Below, piece after piece: positions 1 to 13,387 of a DNA stretch of 64,000 bases. Under the pieces are notes generated by a model that was given only the letters and a program-made list of their open reading frames with translations, was not told where the DNA came from and did no database searches. The position numbers were made by a program, and so were the translations under genes. Each line of letters begins with the position of its first letter. Within the stretch, counting starts at the first letter, position 1. Source of the DNA: Nymphaea colorata (Eukaryota; Streptophyta; Magnoliopsida; Nymphaeales; Nymphaeaceae); NCBI RefSeq assembly GCF_008831285.2, contig NC_045141.1:11582106-11646105 (forward strand), given 5' to 3'.

Positions 1-183
1 TTCCCTTTGGAAAGGATTTTGACATCTTCATACGTTGGAGCATTATCTTCATATGTTGGAGCATTAGTTGCTTTCCTCTTTTCACTGTCAATTCTATTTT
101 TTTCATATTTGGCTTGATATTCAAAATTTGACTTACGTTGCAAGGTTGGCAAGGACGTTGGATCGGCAACCTTATCTCTAACA
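1..183 (-). repeat. 3' LTR of the left copia element (partial)
   Basis: This segment matches 4426-4605 with scattered differences. On the minus strand it begins TGTTAGAGATAAGG at 183. It differs visibly from the 5' LTR by substitutions and a small indel near 137-144, so the insertion is not recent. Confidence 0.88.
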
Positions 184-199
184 TGCCCCTTTGATCCAA

Positions 200-3100
200 T
201 CTCCATTTCAAGGATGTTTAGCATCTTTCTGACGAAATGATAGTCAATTTCTATGTGTTTTGTTCATGCATGAAAAACTGGATTTGCCGCCAAATATGTT
301 GCTCCAATGTTGTCGCACCATAAATTGGTTGTTGTTCAGCCTAAATTTCCAGATCTTTCATCAAGTTATTTAGCCATATTACTTCTAAAAGAGCTCCTGC
401 AATGGCCTTGTATTCTACTTCTGTGCTAGATTTTGCCATTGTCTACTGTTCGGTGGATTTCTAAGATATGACATTGTGTCCAATTTTTGTAACATAGCCA
501 CTAGTGGATCTTCGGTCATCCAGATACCCAGCCCAATCGACATCAGAGTAAGCAGATAATGTGAAAGAATTAGATTTTGATATCCCAAAGTCATGTTGTA
601 TGGTACCTATAAGATATCGTAAAATTCTTTTAACATGAGTCTAGTGAGTTGAAGTCAGCTGGTGCATGAACTGACAAGCTTTATTCACTGCATAAGTAAA
701 ATTTGGGTGTGTTAAAGTGACATACTGAAGTGCTCCTATGATTTGACGATACTGAGTCTCATTTTCCAATTTTTCACCATCAAGTTTGGACAAAGGAACA
801 TTTGGAGCAGCAGGCGTGAAAAAGATTTTGCATTCTCCATGATTGGTTGCCTCAAAATATCTCTCATATATTTTCCTGAGAGAGAAAAATTTTGTCTTTT
901 TGAAGTGACATTTCAATGCCTAGGAAGACATGTAATTTTCCAAGATCTTTCATGGAGAAGGCTTGTCCAAAATTATGTATAATCCTTTGAATTTCCTGAG
1001 GATTATTTTCTATAATAATTATATCATCTACATATAAGTAGAAAGATAATTTTATTTTGGGTTTTTCTAACAAAGATGAAGTGTCAACTAATGACTCCAT
1101 GAACCTATTTTCGAGAAGATATCCTTTGAGTCTTTCAAACCAGGCCAGGGGCACTTGCTTTAAGCCATAAAGTGCCTCCTTGAAGTGACACACTTGGTGA
1201 GGCCCTGTTGTATTCTCAAATACTGATAGTTGAGACATGAAAACTTCTTCCTTTAGAATCTCATGAAGAAAGACATTGTTAACATCCAATTGATGGATAG
1301 TCTAGCCTTTGGACACAACAATAGAGAGGACGACCCGTATAGTGGTAGGTTTTATCACTGAACTATATGTGTCTGAATAATCAATTTTTTCCCTCTGGCT
1401 ATAACCTTTGGCCACAAGTCTAGCCTTCTAGTGAGCGATAGTCCCATCTGAGTATTGTTTAATTTTGAAAACCCACTTACATCCGACTAGATTAACTCCA
1501 TTAGGTGGTGTGACAAGATCCCATGTTTGATTTTTGTAAAGTGCATCCATTTCATTTTGCATGGCTTCGATCCATCGTGGGTCTTTTAAAGCCTCCTCAA
1601 GATTTTCTGGTTCTCTTTCTTCTAGAGATGTAGCAGCCATATAAACCTTGGGTCGCCTAGTCCCATCTTGAGAGCTTCTGATTATGGGATGAGTCCTACT
1701 TGAAATCTCAATGGAGAGAGAAGCAGGAGATTGATCAATGACATTTTCTTGAATGCCATGATTAGGACTTGCATCAATTGAATTGATAGAAGGGTTGTTT
1801 GGAGTCGGATCTTCTTCCCATGAATGAGGACTAGGTAATAATATAAATTGGGATCGATTTGGACCAGATCCAGTTTTCTTGGGGTCGTCTTCTTTTTGTG
1901 TCTCAACTGGAGGCATGTCTAGATGATTGGAAATCCAATTTCCAATGTCCCTTTCAGTGGTTGGAGAACTATATCCATGAAATAAGAAACTTGTCTCATT
2001 GAAAACAACATCTCTACTAATAAAGACCATGTTAGTAATTGGTTCTAAACATACATATCCTTTATGACGTGCCTCATAGCCAAGAAAGACACATGCTCTG
2101 GATTTTGGAGAGAGTTTAGACTCTCTATAAGGCACAAGAAATGGATAGCATGTACATCCAAAAACTCGAAAATAATCATATTGAGGGGTAGCATTGAAAA
2201 CAATTTCAAATGGAGATTTATTTCTGAGTTCTGGACTAGGCAATCGGTTGATGACGTGAACTGCTGTCCTAAATGAATCAACTCAAAAACATTGAGGAAG
2301 AGAGGCATGGATCATCATATTAATGGGGCATGGATCATCATATTAACCCATTTTCAACAACATGGCATGTGGGGGCAAGAAAGCCATTTTTTATCCCATT
2401 TGAACTGAGAAAATTTGAGAAATCATTACTTAGAAACTCGCCACTAGAATCGCTATGAAAAATTTTTATCTCATATCCCAATTGTTTTTTCACAAGCATC
2501 TTGAAATTTTGGAAGCATGATAGCATGTCATATTTTCTAACAAGAGGAAAGATCCAACTAAAACGTGAGAAATCATCCACAATCAATACATAATATTTGT
2601 AGCCTTCTCTAGAGCACATTGGGGCAGGCCCCCAAAGATCACCATGAAGCAAATGAAAAGGTTGAATGCTATTACTTGAACTGAAATCAAATGGTCATCG
2701 ATGCATCTTAGACAAAACACAACTAGAACATAAATCAAGTTTACTATCATTCAAAGGCACATAATTATTTTTCTTAAGCAAATTCAATGTCTTTAAGTAA
2801 GAGTGACCCAGCCGTTGGTGCCAAAGTTTGACTGGAAGACTTCTAGAATGTTGTGCAATAAGAGCATGCTTGGATTCCTTGCTGTCTTCATCAGTCCATA
2901 TGTCTAAACCATCCTTAGTTTTCCCTTTGTGAAGTGCTACCCCTGTCTGCAAATCTCTAACAACAAATCCATTAGCATCAAACTCTACCGAAAAATTGTT
3001 GTCTTTTGTAAAATGAGAGATAGATATAAGATTTTGACTGATCGTTGGCACATGCGCAACATTCTTTAACTGAAAAGAATGATAGATTGAATTGAAAAAT

Positions 3101-4150
3101 ATGTTACCAATATGAGAAATCGGAGCCTTAGCACCATTGCCTACAAGAACACCTTCTCCACCTTGGTAATCGACTTTGTCTTCCATGGAGTCATCACTAT
3201 AAGTCACATGGTGGGTCGCACCACTATCAGGGTACCAGGCATTGTCGCGGCCTCCATTCAAGGCCATGGCCATAAAGGCCTTTGGTATGTCAAAACACGC
3301 CCGCACAGTATGACTTTTGTGCCCACAAAATTGACATATAACCTACTGATTTTTAGGATTCTTTTGCCCTGGAGTGCTTCGTCCAGCAGGGTAAAAGTTC
3401 CTTCCGTGGCTACGGCCACCACAACCATTACAGCCACTATTTGCCCCACAACTGCCATAGTTGCTTCAACCACCATAGCCTCCTCGTTGAGTAAAAAAGG
3501 AATTGCTGAAGACTCAACTTGTGCAGGATTTTTAGGAGCAAGCAATTGAAGTCAATGCTCTTATTGAGTAAGAGATCATGTAACTTGGAAAAGGTGGGTA
3601 GTATTTTGGACATGGTGATTCTAGTAATAAAACTCTCATACTCACTTGACAGACCATTGAGAGTATGCAAAACCAGATCTGAATCGAATGCAACTTCATT
3701 CACAGCTCGAAGAGAATCAACCAAAAACCTCACGTGATTGAGATATTCTAACATACTTTTTTCATTCTTTTTGGCATTTTGCAAATCCCTCTTTAACTAA
3801 AGAATACAAATATTTAAATGAGATGCATGGGCGTTAGCCAGGGCCACCCAGGCTTCACGAGCCATGTCATAGGAGATAATTTCAGTGAGTATAGATTCAC
3901 TAACAGTTGACAATATCCAGCTTAACGTAAGCTGGTCGGAGCGCTTCCATTTGATGTACTCCAAATTTATTTCATTATTCAGTTTTTCTGGTGGAAGAGT
4001 AGAAGAGCCGTCAGCATACCTCAATAAATCCTGGCTATACATGGCACTACGGAGTTGGATTTCCAGAGAAGATAGTTGTTTTCGTCCAGCTTGACTGATA
4101 CAAGCCTTGTGAGAGCATTCCATTGAGGATTGATGGTTGCCATGGTGGAT
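200..4150 (-). pseudogene. Broken copia gag-pol
   Basis: Fragments appear in the expected order on the minus strand. Gag lies at about 4142-3440. Protease (WYPDSGATHHVT) and the GAG-pre-integrase region (LWHQRLGHSYL) are in 3306-2695. Integrase core (WGPAPM, IVDDFSRFSW) is in 2652-2338, and integrase C-terminus plus the start of RT (GCKWVFKIK) in 2243-1428. RT (LDVNN-like, YGLKQ, YVDDI, FLGIE) is in 1289-864, continuing into 916-641. An RNase H relic (STEVEYKA-like) extends to about 200. At least six frame changes or stops separate these pieces. It encodes no complete polyprotein. Confidence 0.88.
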
Positions 4151-4178
4151 TGCTGAAGCGAACGTGGCTCTGATACCA

Positions 4179-4605
4179 TGTAAGAATCAATGGAATGAGA
4201 GAGAGAGAGGGAACAAGAGAAAGGGAGAGAGAGCACACATGCAATTACGTGGTTCGGTCAAGCTCAACCTACGTCCATGAAGTCTTTCCTTAGGAATACA
4301 ATTCTAAAAAAGGAATCCTCTCTCACAACATTAGAATATGTTAGAGAGGAAAGAAAGCTAAATAGAAGTTTCAGGTTGGTCTATCAAGATCCAAAAATTT
4401 TGGATCTTGATTACAAATTTGAATTTCTTTCCCTTTGGAAAGGATTTTGACATCTTTATACGTTGGAGCATTATCTTCATACTTTGGAACATTAGTTGCT
4501 TTCCTCTTTTCATCGTCAATTCCATTTTTTCCATATTTGGCTTGATATTCAAAATTTGACTTACAAGTTGGCAAGGATGTTGGATCGACAACCTTATCTC
4601 TAACA
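4179..4605 (-). repeat. 5' LTR of the left copia element
   Basis: This is a 427-bp LTR with canonical TG...CA ends on the minus strand (TGTTAGAG ... TTCTTACA). The inner end abuts the primer binding site at 4178. It contains a short GA-rich tract near 4198-4235. Confidence 0.88.
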
Positions 4606-5249
4606 ATATCCTCCACCTTAGTGCTACATCATCATCGCCCTTATAATGAGTATTGTCTTACAGCTCTTAGTTAGAAGAAACAATGAAAAAGACTCAAGGG
4701 CGTCGACCACATGTTTAGATAGGGAAGGTCAGTATGAAATGGGTTAGAACTCAAAAAGTTGTTTGTCGCAACTTCCTTTATAACTTGAAGAAGATCTCGA
4801 TTTTAAGGTAGGGAATTAAGTTGGAGAGTTTGGGAGATGAACATGGTAGGAGCATAGAGACAATTAACTGAGTTCCAAATGACTGGCTTTGGATTAGACT
4901 TAAAATCAAAGAAAATCTATAAGAGCATGATGGGAAACCTAGTAAACCATATTTGGAAAAGAGATATATGGGCAATGAAGAACGTTCTGAGTAGCTTACA
5001 CAATGGAACATACCTGCGGTGGAGGTGGGTCATCGATAGAGGTATATTTTGCCTTTGCCGATGAATGGTTGCATTCATCACTGACAGCAGCCGGTGGAGG
5101 TGGGTCGCCGCTGCATGTCAGCCATGTCACTGGTGGGCAGCTGTGTCACCGGCGGTACCTGCGGTGAATGAAGAAGCAAAAAGGGGACAAGAAGCAAAAG
5201 GGGCAAAAGAGAGATTGGCGGGTGAAAGTAAGGGTTAACATTCATTGAC

Positions 5250-5640
5250 AAGACAAAAACACCATCACTAAGAACAAAAAGATACACTAACAGTTGGTCA
5301 AACATTAGTCATGGTCAGATAAATACTGTTGGCTAAGCCAACGACGCCAATGATAATCAGATCATTATTGATGGAAGGTGAAAACATCAGCAATAGTCAA
5401 TATATACTAATGACCACATAAGTCTGTTAGTAAAAGTAACAACGAACACTGACGATAGTGGACAAATGTCAATATTGGGTTAAATTAATATTGATGAGAG
5501 AAAAATCTCATCAGTAATAATAAGCCTTTACTGACGAAATGTTTATTTTGTTAGTAAAAACTAAACATTTTTTTACGAGTTATCTTTCTGTAGATGAGCA
5601 ACTACCGACACAACCACTAGGCCATCTGTGAAATCACTTC
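5250..5640. repeat. Possible subterminal repeat region of a decayed CACTA transposon
   Basis: Short motifs of the type ACTGACGA, CATCAGTAA and TTAGTAAAA recur in both orientations through this stretch. It ends near TTTCTGTAGATG, which resembles a degraded CACTA 3' end (typically TTCTTGTAGTG). CACTA elements carry such short repeats near both ends. No matching second terminus or 3-bp target duplication was found, so this is tentative. Confidence 0.25.
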
Positions 5641-8465
5641 ATGACTGACGGGTTTTTTTCTTTTACATTAATAATAAGTCATTTTTTTAAAGTGTCTCTT
5701 TTTACATATTACATGTGATGATGTTACAATCTTAGCCTCACATATTTTTGTTTTACATACCTAATGTACAGATTGGACATCAACACACACATATCAAAAG
5801 GTCATGTGGGCTTAACAACATAAAGTTGGTTACCTTTTCCAAAGTTCCTTTATCTTGTGTTTTCTGTTCTCACTTTGACATAGATGCTATGAATTCTATG
5901 TGGACCACAATTGGGGATACCAGTGGCTTGCTTATGATTCTATTTTTATAATTTTAATAGACATGGTCTGTCTCTCAATAGAATTTTGAGCATGCACTAT
6001 GAAGTTTTAATGGTTAGTGGGTCTTTTTCTTCTTGTTTTGGGTTTCATAACTTTGCTTCTTCTAGGTCATGGCACGTTATCTGTCTTTTCCATATAACCA
6101 TATTACCAATCCTTTTATGTCTAAGGGAAAAAGCCATGAGCATGATTTGAATACACCGTTTTCATAAAACTTGAATTTTCAATACATATTATGATTTTGC
6201 CCATGAATGAGCTTAGGATGAGCTGAAGAGGATATAGATCCAAGTTATACCATCTAGATCATATGTGAATTAGCTCTTTGAAAGTACTTTTTCTCTCTCC
6301 CCTGCTCGTAAGGTATTTACTATAGGTCTACCCATAGGTCTTGATACAAAACCATTGATTTTTTTTATGTTTGTTTTTAGACATGGTTGGAAAGTTGAAA
6401 GTCTAAATATATCTTTCAATATACATGTCATCAATAAATCAGTGGTAAAATGAGTTAACCAAACTACAAGTGACCTGATCTTGAAATTATTATATTTTTG
6501 TGTTCTCTTGCGCCCAACTTTCTATTGTTAGTAAGTGTATTGGGTCAATATGATTTTAGGGTCATGTTACGTATCCATTGAGTTTAAATCTATATCCATA
6601 CACGATGCTTGAAATGGGAATAGGCCTCAATACGTGTAAAAGAGATATGAAGATGGCAATAAAACGATTAGCATGCTTATGACAGCTGAAATACCTAGTA
6701 AGTGGAGAATCACTCTTGTCCATGCATCATATACTCCCATGTTGGTACCTTGTCATGCAACTGGTGCTTTTTAGTGCTTGTTTTAAGGATAGATTTGGTC
6801 TGCATTCAGAACATGTCTACAAAGATGATGGCTTTTGTTTTGTTTAATGACAATTTATTTGCATGTAATGATCTAACTGAATATATAATTATTCTAAATG
6901 AGTTCTAGTTGGATAAAATTTATCTCACGGGCTTATGGTGATTTAAATGGCATGTTTGGTTTTTTTTTTTCCTTTTTCCTATCGTCACTTTCTTCCTTTT
7001 ATTGTTATCTGAAATCATAGACTTCTTTAATTGATTCTTAAGCAGTGAATAGTTGAGACATTGTGGGCCAGGTTTATCAAAGAGTATTGTTCAAATGTTT
7101 AGTGGAAAAGTTGTAGGTTCGTTAATTTGATCTTATCCCTTGAGACTTACTTTATTTTTCTTTTGAACAGTATTGTGCAGAACATTCAGATTTGTTTGAC
7201 CTATCGACCTATGCAATTTGTTTTCCTCATTGTGGACATTAATTTCACATTCATTTGTGGTAGAAATTTCCAAAGCCTAGTTTAGTTTCAGGGATGCTGA
7301 ATCATTTCACTGTTAAGAATTTGAATATTTGAATTGTAGCAAATACATTATCTTTTTTGGGTTATAATATTGTAGAATTTTTATTTTGCTAAATTTCACT
7401 TTCGTGTTAAAGTCAATAGAATTATATCATGTGACGTATGACCTAAAGCGATAATCAAGTTGAAGCTTGAAGAAGTTTAGTATTAGAACTTTTTGGTTTG
7501 TTCATTCCAATAAAAATGTGGTGACACATCAATGTATGAACTTGGAGGACTCAAGTTCATTCCCATTAGGAAACATTCATAATGTTGGCTAGGTTATAAA
7601 GCTTCAAGTGTGAACATAGAAATACTTAATTCCAATGTAGTAGGAACCTCTTGACTTTCATATGCTTGTTGCTTCCTAAGCAACTTGAGCACACAATTTC
7701 CATTTGTTTTTTTTTTTCTAAATAACTTTTGCATTTTAAATAAATTTCTTTTTTCAACTAGAAAACATCATATGTTGCTTTTATAATTTTCACTGTATTG
7801 TATGGGAGAAGGATCTTACCTTTAATTAGTATATCCAGTTTTGTATTCTAGATTTTGATTTCAATTTTTTGCCAGAAAGCATCTTGTGTTCCTCAATATT
7901 TAACTAGCTTTATAATATCTTCCTTTCATTCCTCAAGGGTTTGTAAGTCAAACTAAACAACAAGTTTCTCGAAAACTGCAAGGCTTGATTAATAAATTGA
8001 CTTTTGCTCCTTGGTGGCTAAAGATTATATGGTTAAAAAGCAAGACAAGGTGGCAAAGGAGGCCATTGTCATTTAAAGAATCAAATTTAAATTACTACAA
8101 ATGAAAGAGTTCATATAGTACAGTGGACTACACCAAGTTTTATAAGAAGATATATTGAGTGTGGTTGATACAAGATTTCAAGTGCAGTACAACTATAGTT
8201 AATTTCCTTTGCATTTCACGCTCATCTCTAATCCATATACTCACATACATAGTCACAGTTATAGACCTCTTATCAACAAATGAGATCCATATACTAGATG
8301 TTGGGAGATGGATAATTTAAAAACCTATTGATAAAAAACAGTCATTAAATTGACATTGAACACAAGTTATGGTGTTGTGATGGCTTATGTGGCTTTTGTG
8401 ATCATTTATAAGTAATGATCTTTAACTTTTAGCTATCCAACAACTACTCGACAGATAACAATATT

Positions 8466-8468
<3 letters not shown>

Positions 8469-8541
<73 letters not shown>
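8469..8541. repeat. (TA)n microsatellite
   Basis: About 36 uninterrupted TA units. Confidence 0.97.
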
Positions 8542-8546
<5 letters not shown>

Positions 8547-9070
8547 TACAAATATATTCATTAATATGCATAATCAATGGAAGTCATGTACAAGTATGTT
8601 ATCATATTGTTAATATAAACCAAGTTTTTTAGTGTCACTAACTGAGTGGCAATGATAGACAATCAATAGAAATGTCTAACCACTAGAAATGTTGATTCCT
8701 AGTGATGACAATCAAATAGGAATGGAGGACCAAATAATGACATTGTGTGATTGTCATTATTTTCACTTTCATTAACATTGGTCATGACAATATTGGAATC
8801 AAATTATTGGTGGCAAATGTACATTTCAGCCATGGAAGAATTACCTACATAAATTTCATTGATTCTCCTAGTGACATGGATGTAGCATTAATAAATCCCA
8901 TTTCTAACATTTTGAAGTGATAGTGATTCAAGCCATTTGTTGTAGTGGTGTTCAAGACAAACACTCTAAGAGGCACCCTTGGGCTCCCTTTCTTTTGCTT
9001 AAGGCAACTCTAGATGAGAATTATGGGAGATGCAGCCAGAATTTTGAAGAATGGTTTTGGAAAATTTGTT

Positions 9071-9089
9071 GGGGGGGGGGGGGGGGGGG
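9071..9089 (+). repeat. Homopolymer of 19 G
   Basis: An uninterrupted run of 19 guanines in AT-rich surroundings. It could form a G-quadruplex, or its length could be a sequencing error. Confidence 0.9.
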
Positions 9090-10172
9090 TAGGAAAAAAG
9101 GAGCTTATATAGCACAACTCAATTCAATGGACTAGGTACACCCAGTTTGGTTGAGAGAAGCACTCCAGTAGGCGTTTTCTCCATCTTTCTCTTCCTCTAC
9201 TTGTTCTGATTCAATCATATCTACATTAGCTGGGGCTGAAACATGGCCACAATACATTGGTTTAGGTATTATAAATGGCTTTAAAGCAAGGAACGTTTGA
9301 AGCCACCATATGTCTACAGAACTTGGTCAAAGCACAGGAGCCCATTTGACCAATAATTAATTGCTATGCCTATTACCCTCTATCCCATAAGTTTGAATTT
9401 GTTTAACCAAACCTTATTATATTAACACACAAATATGGTAATATCGGAGTATCACTAATAGCACATTTGCAATGACTTCCCCAAAAGACAAAGGAACAAG
9501 CCTATTATTGAAAAGGAGGACTCAACAACTTCTAGGATATAAGAAGTGTTATTTTATACTAATCGGCAAGTTTGATGTGGTAGTTCATCTTTTATTCCTG
9601 CCTTGGTTGTTGTAATACTAGTTAATAGATTCTACTAAGTTGTACGCCTGTGGGTAACCAAGCTTTAGAATGCTTAGGATTCAAGTTCATCAGCATCCAC
9701 TAGCCAAAAACAACCTTTACCATGATTAAAAATATGCCGCAATCTTTAGAATACATAGCACTTTTCATGAGCTTTCTCACCTAAGTCCCATAAAGGTTGT
9801 TTTGTAAAAAAAACAAATTTCAAATATACCATGTTTTTGTTTTAAAACAAGTGGTGCAATTATGACAAATATTTGATATTTGAATTATGTCTTGTTGTCA
9901 TCCCTTTGAGGATGGTGGGACATTTTTTCAAGTCAGAAGGTTGCAGCAAAATGTGTCACAATCAAGATTTTGGTGACCCAAGTATTGTAGGCAATATGTA
10001 CATTGCCGGCAATTAAACATGATGGCTTTAATCCCCATTTTAATTATTGAGATATTTGATGTTCAAGAGATTAATTGTATAAGTTTATTTTAATCCTCTT
10101 TTGACTATATTTTATATTCTCGTAGGAATAGATTATTTTTGCAAGTGGGTTAAAGCCATGGTCATGATATAA

Positions 10173-10525
10173 TCACAAGGTCATGCTTAATTGACAACAT
10201 TTTTAGTAGGTTCAGTGTGCCCAAGCTATCATTCCAAAGGGAGGTATTCGCATCCCCAAAACTTCTTTTGGTTTTTGGAGTGCTCCAGAAAAATCAGTTT
10301 TTATTTTAGAAATTAGATAGAAAGGGACTCGCCCGTCGATACGATGATTCACAAGGTCATGCTTAATTGACAACATTTTTAGTAGGTTCAGTGTGCCCAA
10401 GCTATCATTCCAAAGGGAGGTATTCGCATCCCCAAAACTTCTTTTGGTTTTTGGAGTGCTCCAGAAAAATCAGTTTTTATTTTAGAAATTAGATAGAAAG
10501 GGACTCGCCCGTCGATACGATGATT
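10173..10525. repeat. 176-bp tandem duplication across an LTR/flank junction
   Basis: Two apparently identical copies (10173-10348 and 10349-10524) lie head to tail. Each contains about 72 bp of flanking DNA followed by 104 bp of the outer end of the long LTR that starts at 10421. The duplication therefore arose after the LTR element had inserted. Confidence 0.92.
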
Positions 10526-11475
10526 GACCGTTCTCAGCACCTTTACCAGGGGTAATCAATCCAAGGCCTATGCTTATTCTTGATGCATTTCATTTTGGCT
10601 TGAACATTCTTTTTCATTTTATATGCGGTGTAGTGTTTGAGAAAATGTTGAAGATTTGATGTTTCAAACTTTTGAGAAAGTTTTGAAGAATCTTTTAAAA
10701 AGGCAAAACATTTTGATTTGAGAAATTTTGAATTGAGAAATATTTATAAATATTTGGAAAACTTTAGAGATCACTTTTGAAGTCACTTTAGTGTTCCCTT
10801 AAGACTTTAAATAGGTTTGAGATTTTGCTCTAATTCAGTTACTACTTAGTTAGAGCTTCATCTCAACTTCGTTAAGTTCTTTTAGAGGTGTGTTTGTGAT
10901 CATTTGTGATGTTAAATGAATGTGATTGTATGAATGCATTGATCATATATGGTTAAAATGAAATCGTTCATTTCTACCAACACATTTATCTAAAAGCATT
11001 CCGACCACCACATGCATCTAAGATTTTTGTTTTTATAATTGTCATAAATATTTTTATAAAGAAAGAAAAGTTTTTGAAAATGGAATGGGGTTGTAGACCA
11101 TCAAGCATGAATTCAATGTTGGGTCATTAATTGAGTTTTGGTCTAGGTGAAGTCGGTAAAAAAAAAGATCTTAGGAGAAAAATATTCAAGGAAATGAAAA
11201 AGAGGAAAGACTTGAATGTAAGAGGAATGTAGAGAAAAAGAGAGAGAAGGAGATTTTGAAAACAATAAAAAATTTTATTTAAACAAGAGAAAGATACGTA
11301 TACATAAACATACTTATATATACATATATATGTATATATATACGTATGTATATGTATACGAAAGCTTGTGAAAAAGAAGTTTAAATCAAATAGAGAACGA
11401 GATTTTAGAAGGAGACATAGAGAGGTCTTAAAGAGAAATAAAAAAGGAGAAAATGGAACACACATACATGTATTC

Positions 11476-11478
<3 letters not shown>

Positions 11479-11550
<72 letters not shown>
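11479..11550. repeat. (TA)n microsatellite inside the left long LTR
   Basis: About 36 TA units. The corresponding place in the partner LTR (near 17359) has only a few, so the tract expanded after insertion. Confidence 0.95.
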
Positions 11551-11552
<2 letters not shown>

Positions 11553-12604
11553 AACACATTAAATCATAAAGAGAGAAAAACAAATAAATGTACTCATGTA
11601 CACGTATACGTATATGACATATATATACGTATATGTCTTCATGAGAATAAAAATCAAGAAAATACATGAAAATATCCGACTTCAATTTTTTATGTAGGCC
11701 AGAGAGGAACTTAGACTCATGCAAGAGCCTAGGCTAAGTCTCCAAAGCCACATTAAAGAGGGTATTTGCTTTTGAAAATATTTTGAAAACTTGATTTCAA
11801 ATATGAACATAAAACCTTAATCATTTCATTTGTCACAAGGACATATATTTCTCCCACCATTGGGTATGAGAGAAACTCAAATATTCATGGAATGGAAAGC
11901 AATGTAATAAGACGCTCATTGGAGTTCTTAATCGAATGATTAAGAAAGAAACTAAATGTGAGAATGACATGATGATGCATATTAATGTCTACATATTCGT
12001 GAATGGCTTCCTTGTGTTGGACAAATCTCAACCTCAAATCAACATAAGAATGAAGAAAATCCCAACCCATGCATTTGCTCATTAAATAAGAAAAAATTAG
12101 GACATCAAGCATGAGCATTATTTGAAGCATAAATTATGAGTGACGCAACATAACAAGAATATTTTTTTAGAAATAGATGAAAAATGAAATTTATTTTGCC
12201 TTACTCATACTTCCAGTGCACTCAAGATGTAGCTCCTGATTCCGGATAGAAAATCATTTGGGCTTTCTTGCACAGTCATGAGGAGGTGGCAAGAGGAAAT
12301 GAGAAAAATAAAAAAGAAATACATACCTTGTATACGGATGATATTAGGAATGAACCTCTTCCTTTGAATGATTCTAGGGTTGCCTCAGATGAAGCTCTAA
12401 GACTATGAGAATTCCCTCCAAGAGATCCCCTTGTGCTTTTCTTGAAGAGTTTGGGCTTGATAAAGATTGCTTCCAAGGTTGGAGAAGAAAAAAGAAATGG
12501 AAAGAGATAGCTAAGGGAAAATCAAAAATTTCAAGTGAGGAAGCATGAGAGGTTCCTTTATGGTTGGCTCATGCCCAAGAGGGAAGATTGTTAGAGTATC
12601 TATA

Positions 12605-12772
12605 GAGAGTTTTAGAGCCCAAATTCAAAATTTGAAATTCAAAATTCGAATTCAAGAGGGAAGAGTTTTGGAGCCAAAATTCAAAATTTGAAATTCAAAA
12701 TTTGATTCAAGAGGGAAGAGCTTTGGAGCCAAATTTTAAAATTTGAAATTCAAAATTTGAAAATAAAAGGGT
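12605..12772 (-). repeat. Tandem repeats just upstream of the LTR TATA box
   Basis: Three degenerate units of about 62 bp share an AAATTCAAAATTTGAA core followed by GAGGGAAGAG and GGAGCC. The same array recurs in the other LTR at about 18478-18612. On the minus strand it lies immediately upstream of the TATA box, where retrotransposon enhancers usually sit. Confidence 0.7.
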
Positions 12773-13290
12773 TGTTAGTATAGAACTATTTTTTATTTGA
12801 AATGTGTATAAAAAAAAATGTTTGTTGTTACAAATGGGTGGGTTGACTCCGTTTTGAGTGACTCTGTGTTTGTTTTAAATCCGGATTGAGTTTAGTTGAT
12901 CATCAACGTGTTCTACAGAAACGATTTAGGCTCAAAACGCATCTTGGCATGAGAACGAAACATAAAATAAAGGGAAGGCCCGTGCACATGCCTGCATTGC
13001 TCATAAATTCAAATTTGGTTGTTTTGATTTCGCCTTTGGAATTTGAGTTTGGATTTCTCAATTTAGATCTAAACTAGGATTTTGGATCTAATTTGGATCT
13101 CATAATTGGATTTTAGATTTGAATCTCACGTCTAAGGTTGGGTTTTGAATTTGAATTTTGTGTTTGGGTTTGGACAACGGTTTAAAAAATTCATTTTGGA
13201 TCGAATAGTCACAAATTTGTTTTGGGTCTATAATTTAAATCCAAATAATAAAATATAATTTTTTTTTTTGAAAAATTTGGGATGATAACA

Positions 13291-13306
13291 GATGCCCCTC
13301 TTTGTT
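13291..13306 (-). other. Polypurine tract
   Basis: Minus strand AACAAAGAGGGGCATC immediately precedes the LTR start TGTTATC. It is the expected primer for plus-strand DNA synthesis. Confidence 0.7.
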
Positions 13307-13387
13307 ACTAGGCCGGCACTAACCGCACTTGGTAACAAAGATTAGTACCTCAGATTTTTCAAATGAAATATTTTTTAAATGATATTT

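Larger units (their letters stand above)
1..4605 (-). mobile_element. Decayed Ty1/copia LTR retrotransposon, cut by the left window edge
   Basis: The 5' LTR is at the right (4179-4605) and the 3' LTR is cut by the window edge at the left (1-183). The primer binding site follows the 5' LTR on the minus strand at 4178-4166 (TGGTATCAGAGCC, complementary to initiator tRNA-Met). The polypurine tract lies just inside the 3' LTR (184-200; AAAGGGGCA on the minus strand). Domains run gag, protease, integrase, RT, RNase H, the Ty1/copia order. The interior carries many stops and frameshifts, so it cannot encode its own proteins. A target duplication cannot be checked because the left end is missing. 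Confidence 0.92.
4606..10172. other. AT-rich intergenic DNA without a recognisable gene
   Basis: No open frame in this 5.6 kb resembles a known protein. It holds a possible decayed CACTA end (5250-5640), a TA microsatellite (8469-8541), a 19-G run (9071-9089) and otherwise unassigned AT-rich sequence. Short frames such as those near 5748-5951, 6702-6908 and 8917-9135 have no motif or codon signal I can support. Confidence 0.6.
10421..13290 (-). repeat. 3' LTR of the non-coding element
   Basis: A 2.87-kb LTR. On the minus strand it starts TGTTATCATCCC at 13290. It is collinear with 16302-19101 apart from a TA expansion (11479-11550), small indels and substitutions. The divergence indicates an old insertion. 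Confidence 0.85.

Noticed and set aside
4166-4178. tRNA-Met-like sequences (also at 39374, 50400 and 62365)
   Set aside because: They are 13-bp primer binding sites next to LTRs, not tRNA genes.
11428-11724. Open frames made of TA repeats (for example a 98-codon frame with poly Ile-Tyr)
   Set aside because: Translation of a dinucleotide microsatellite, not a gene.
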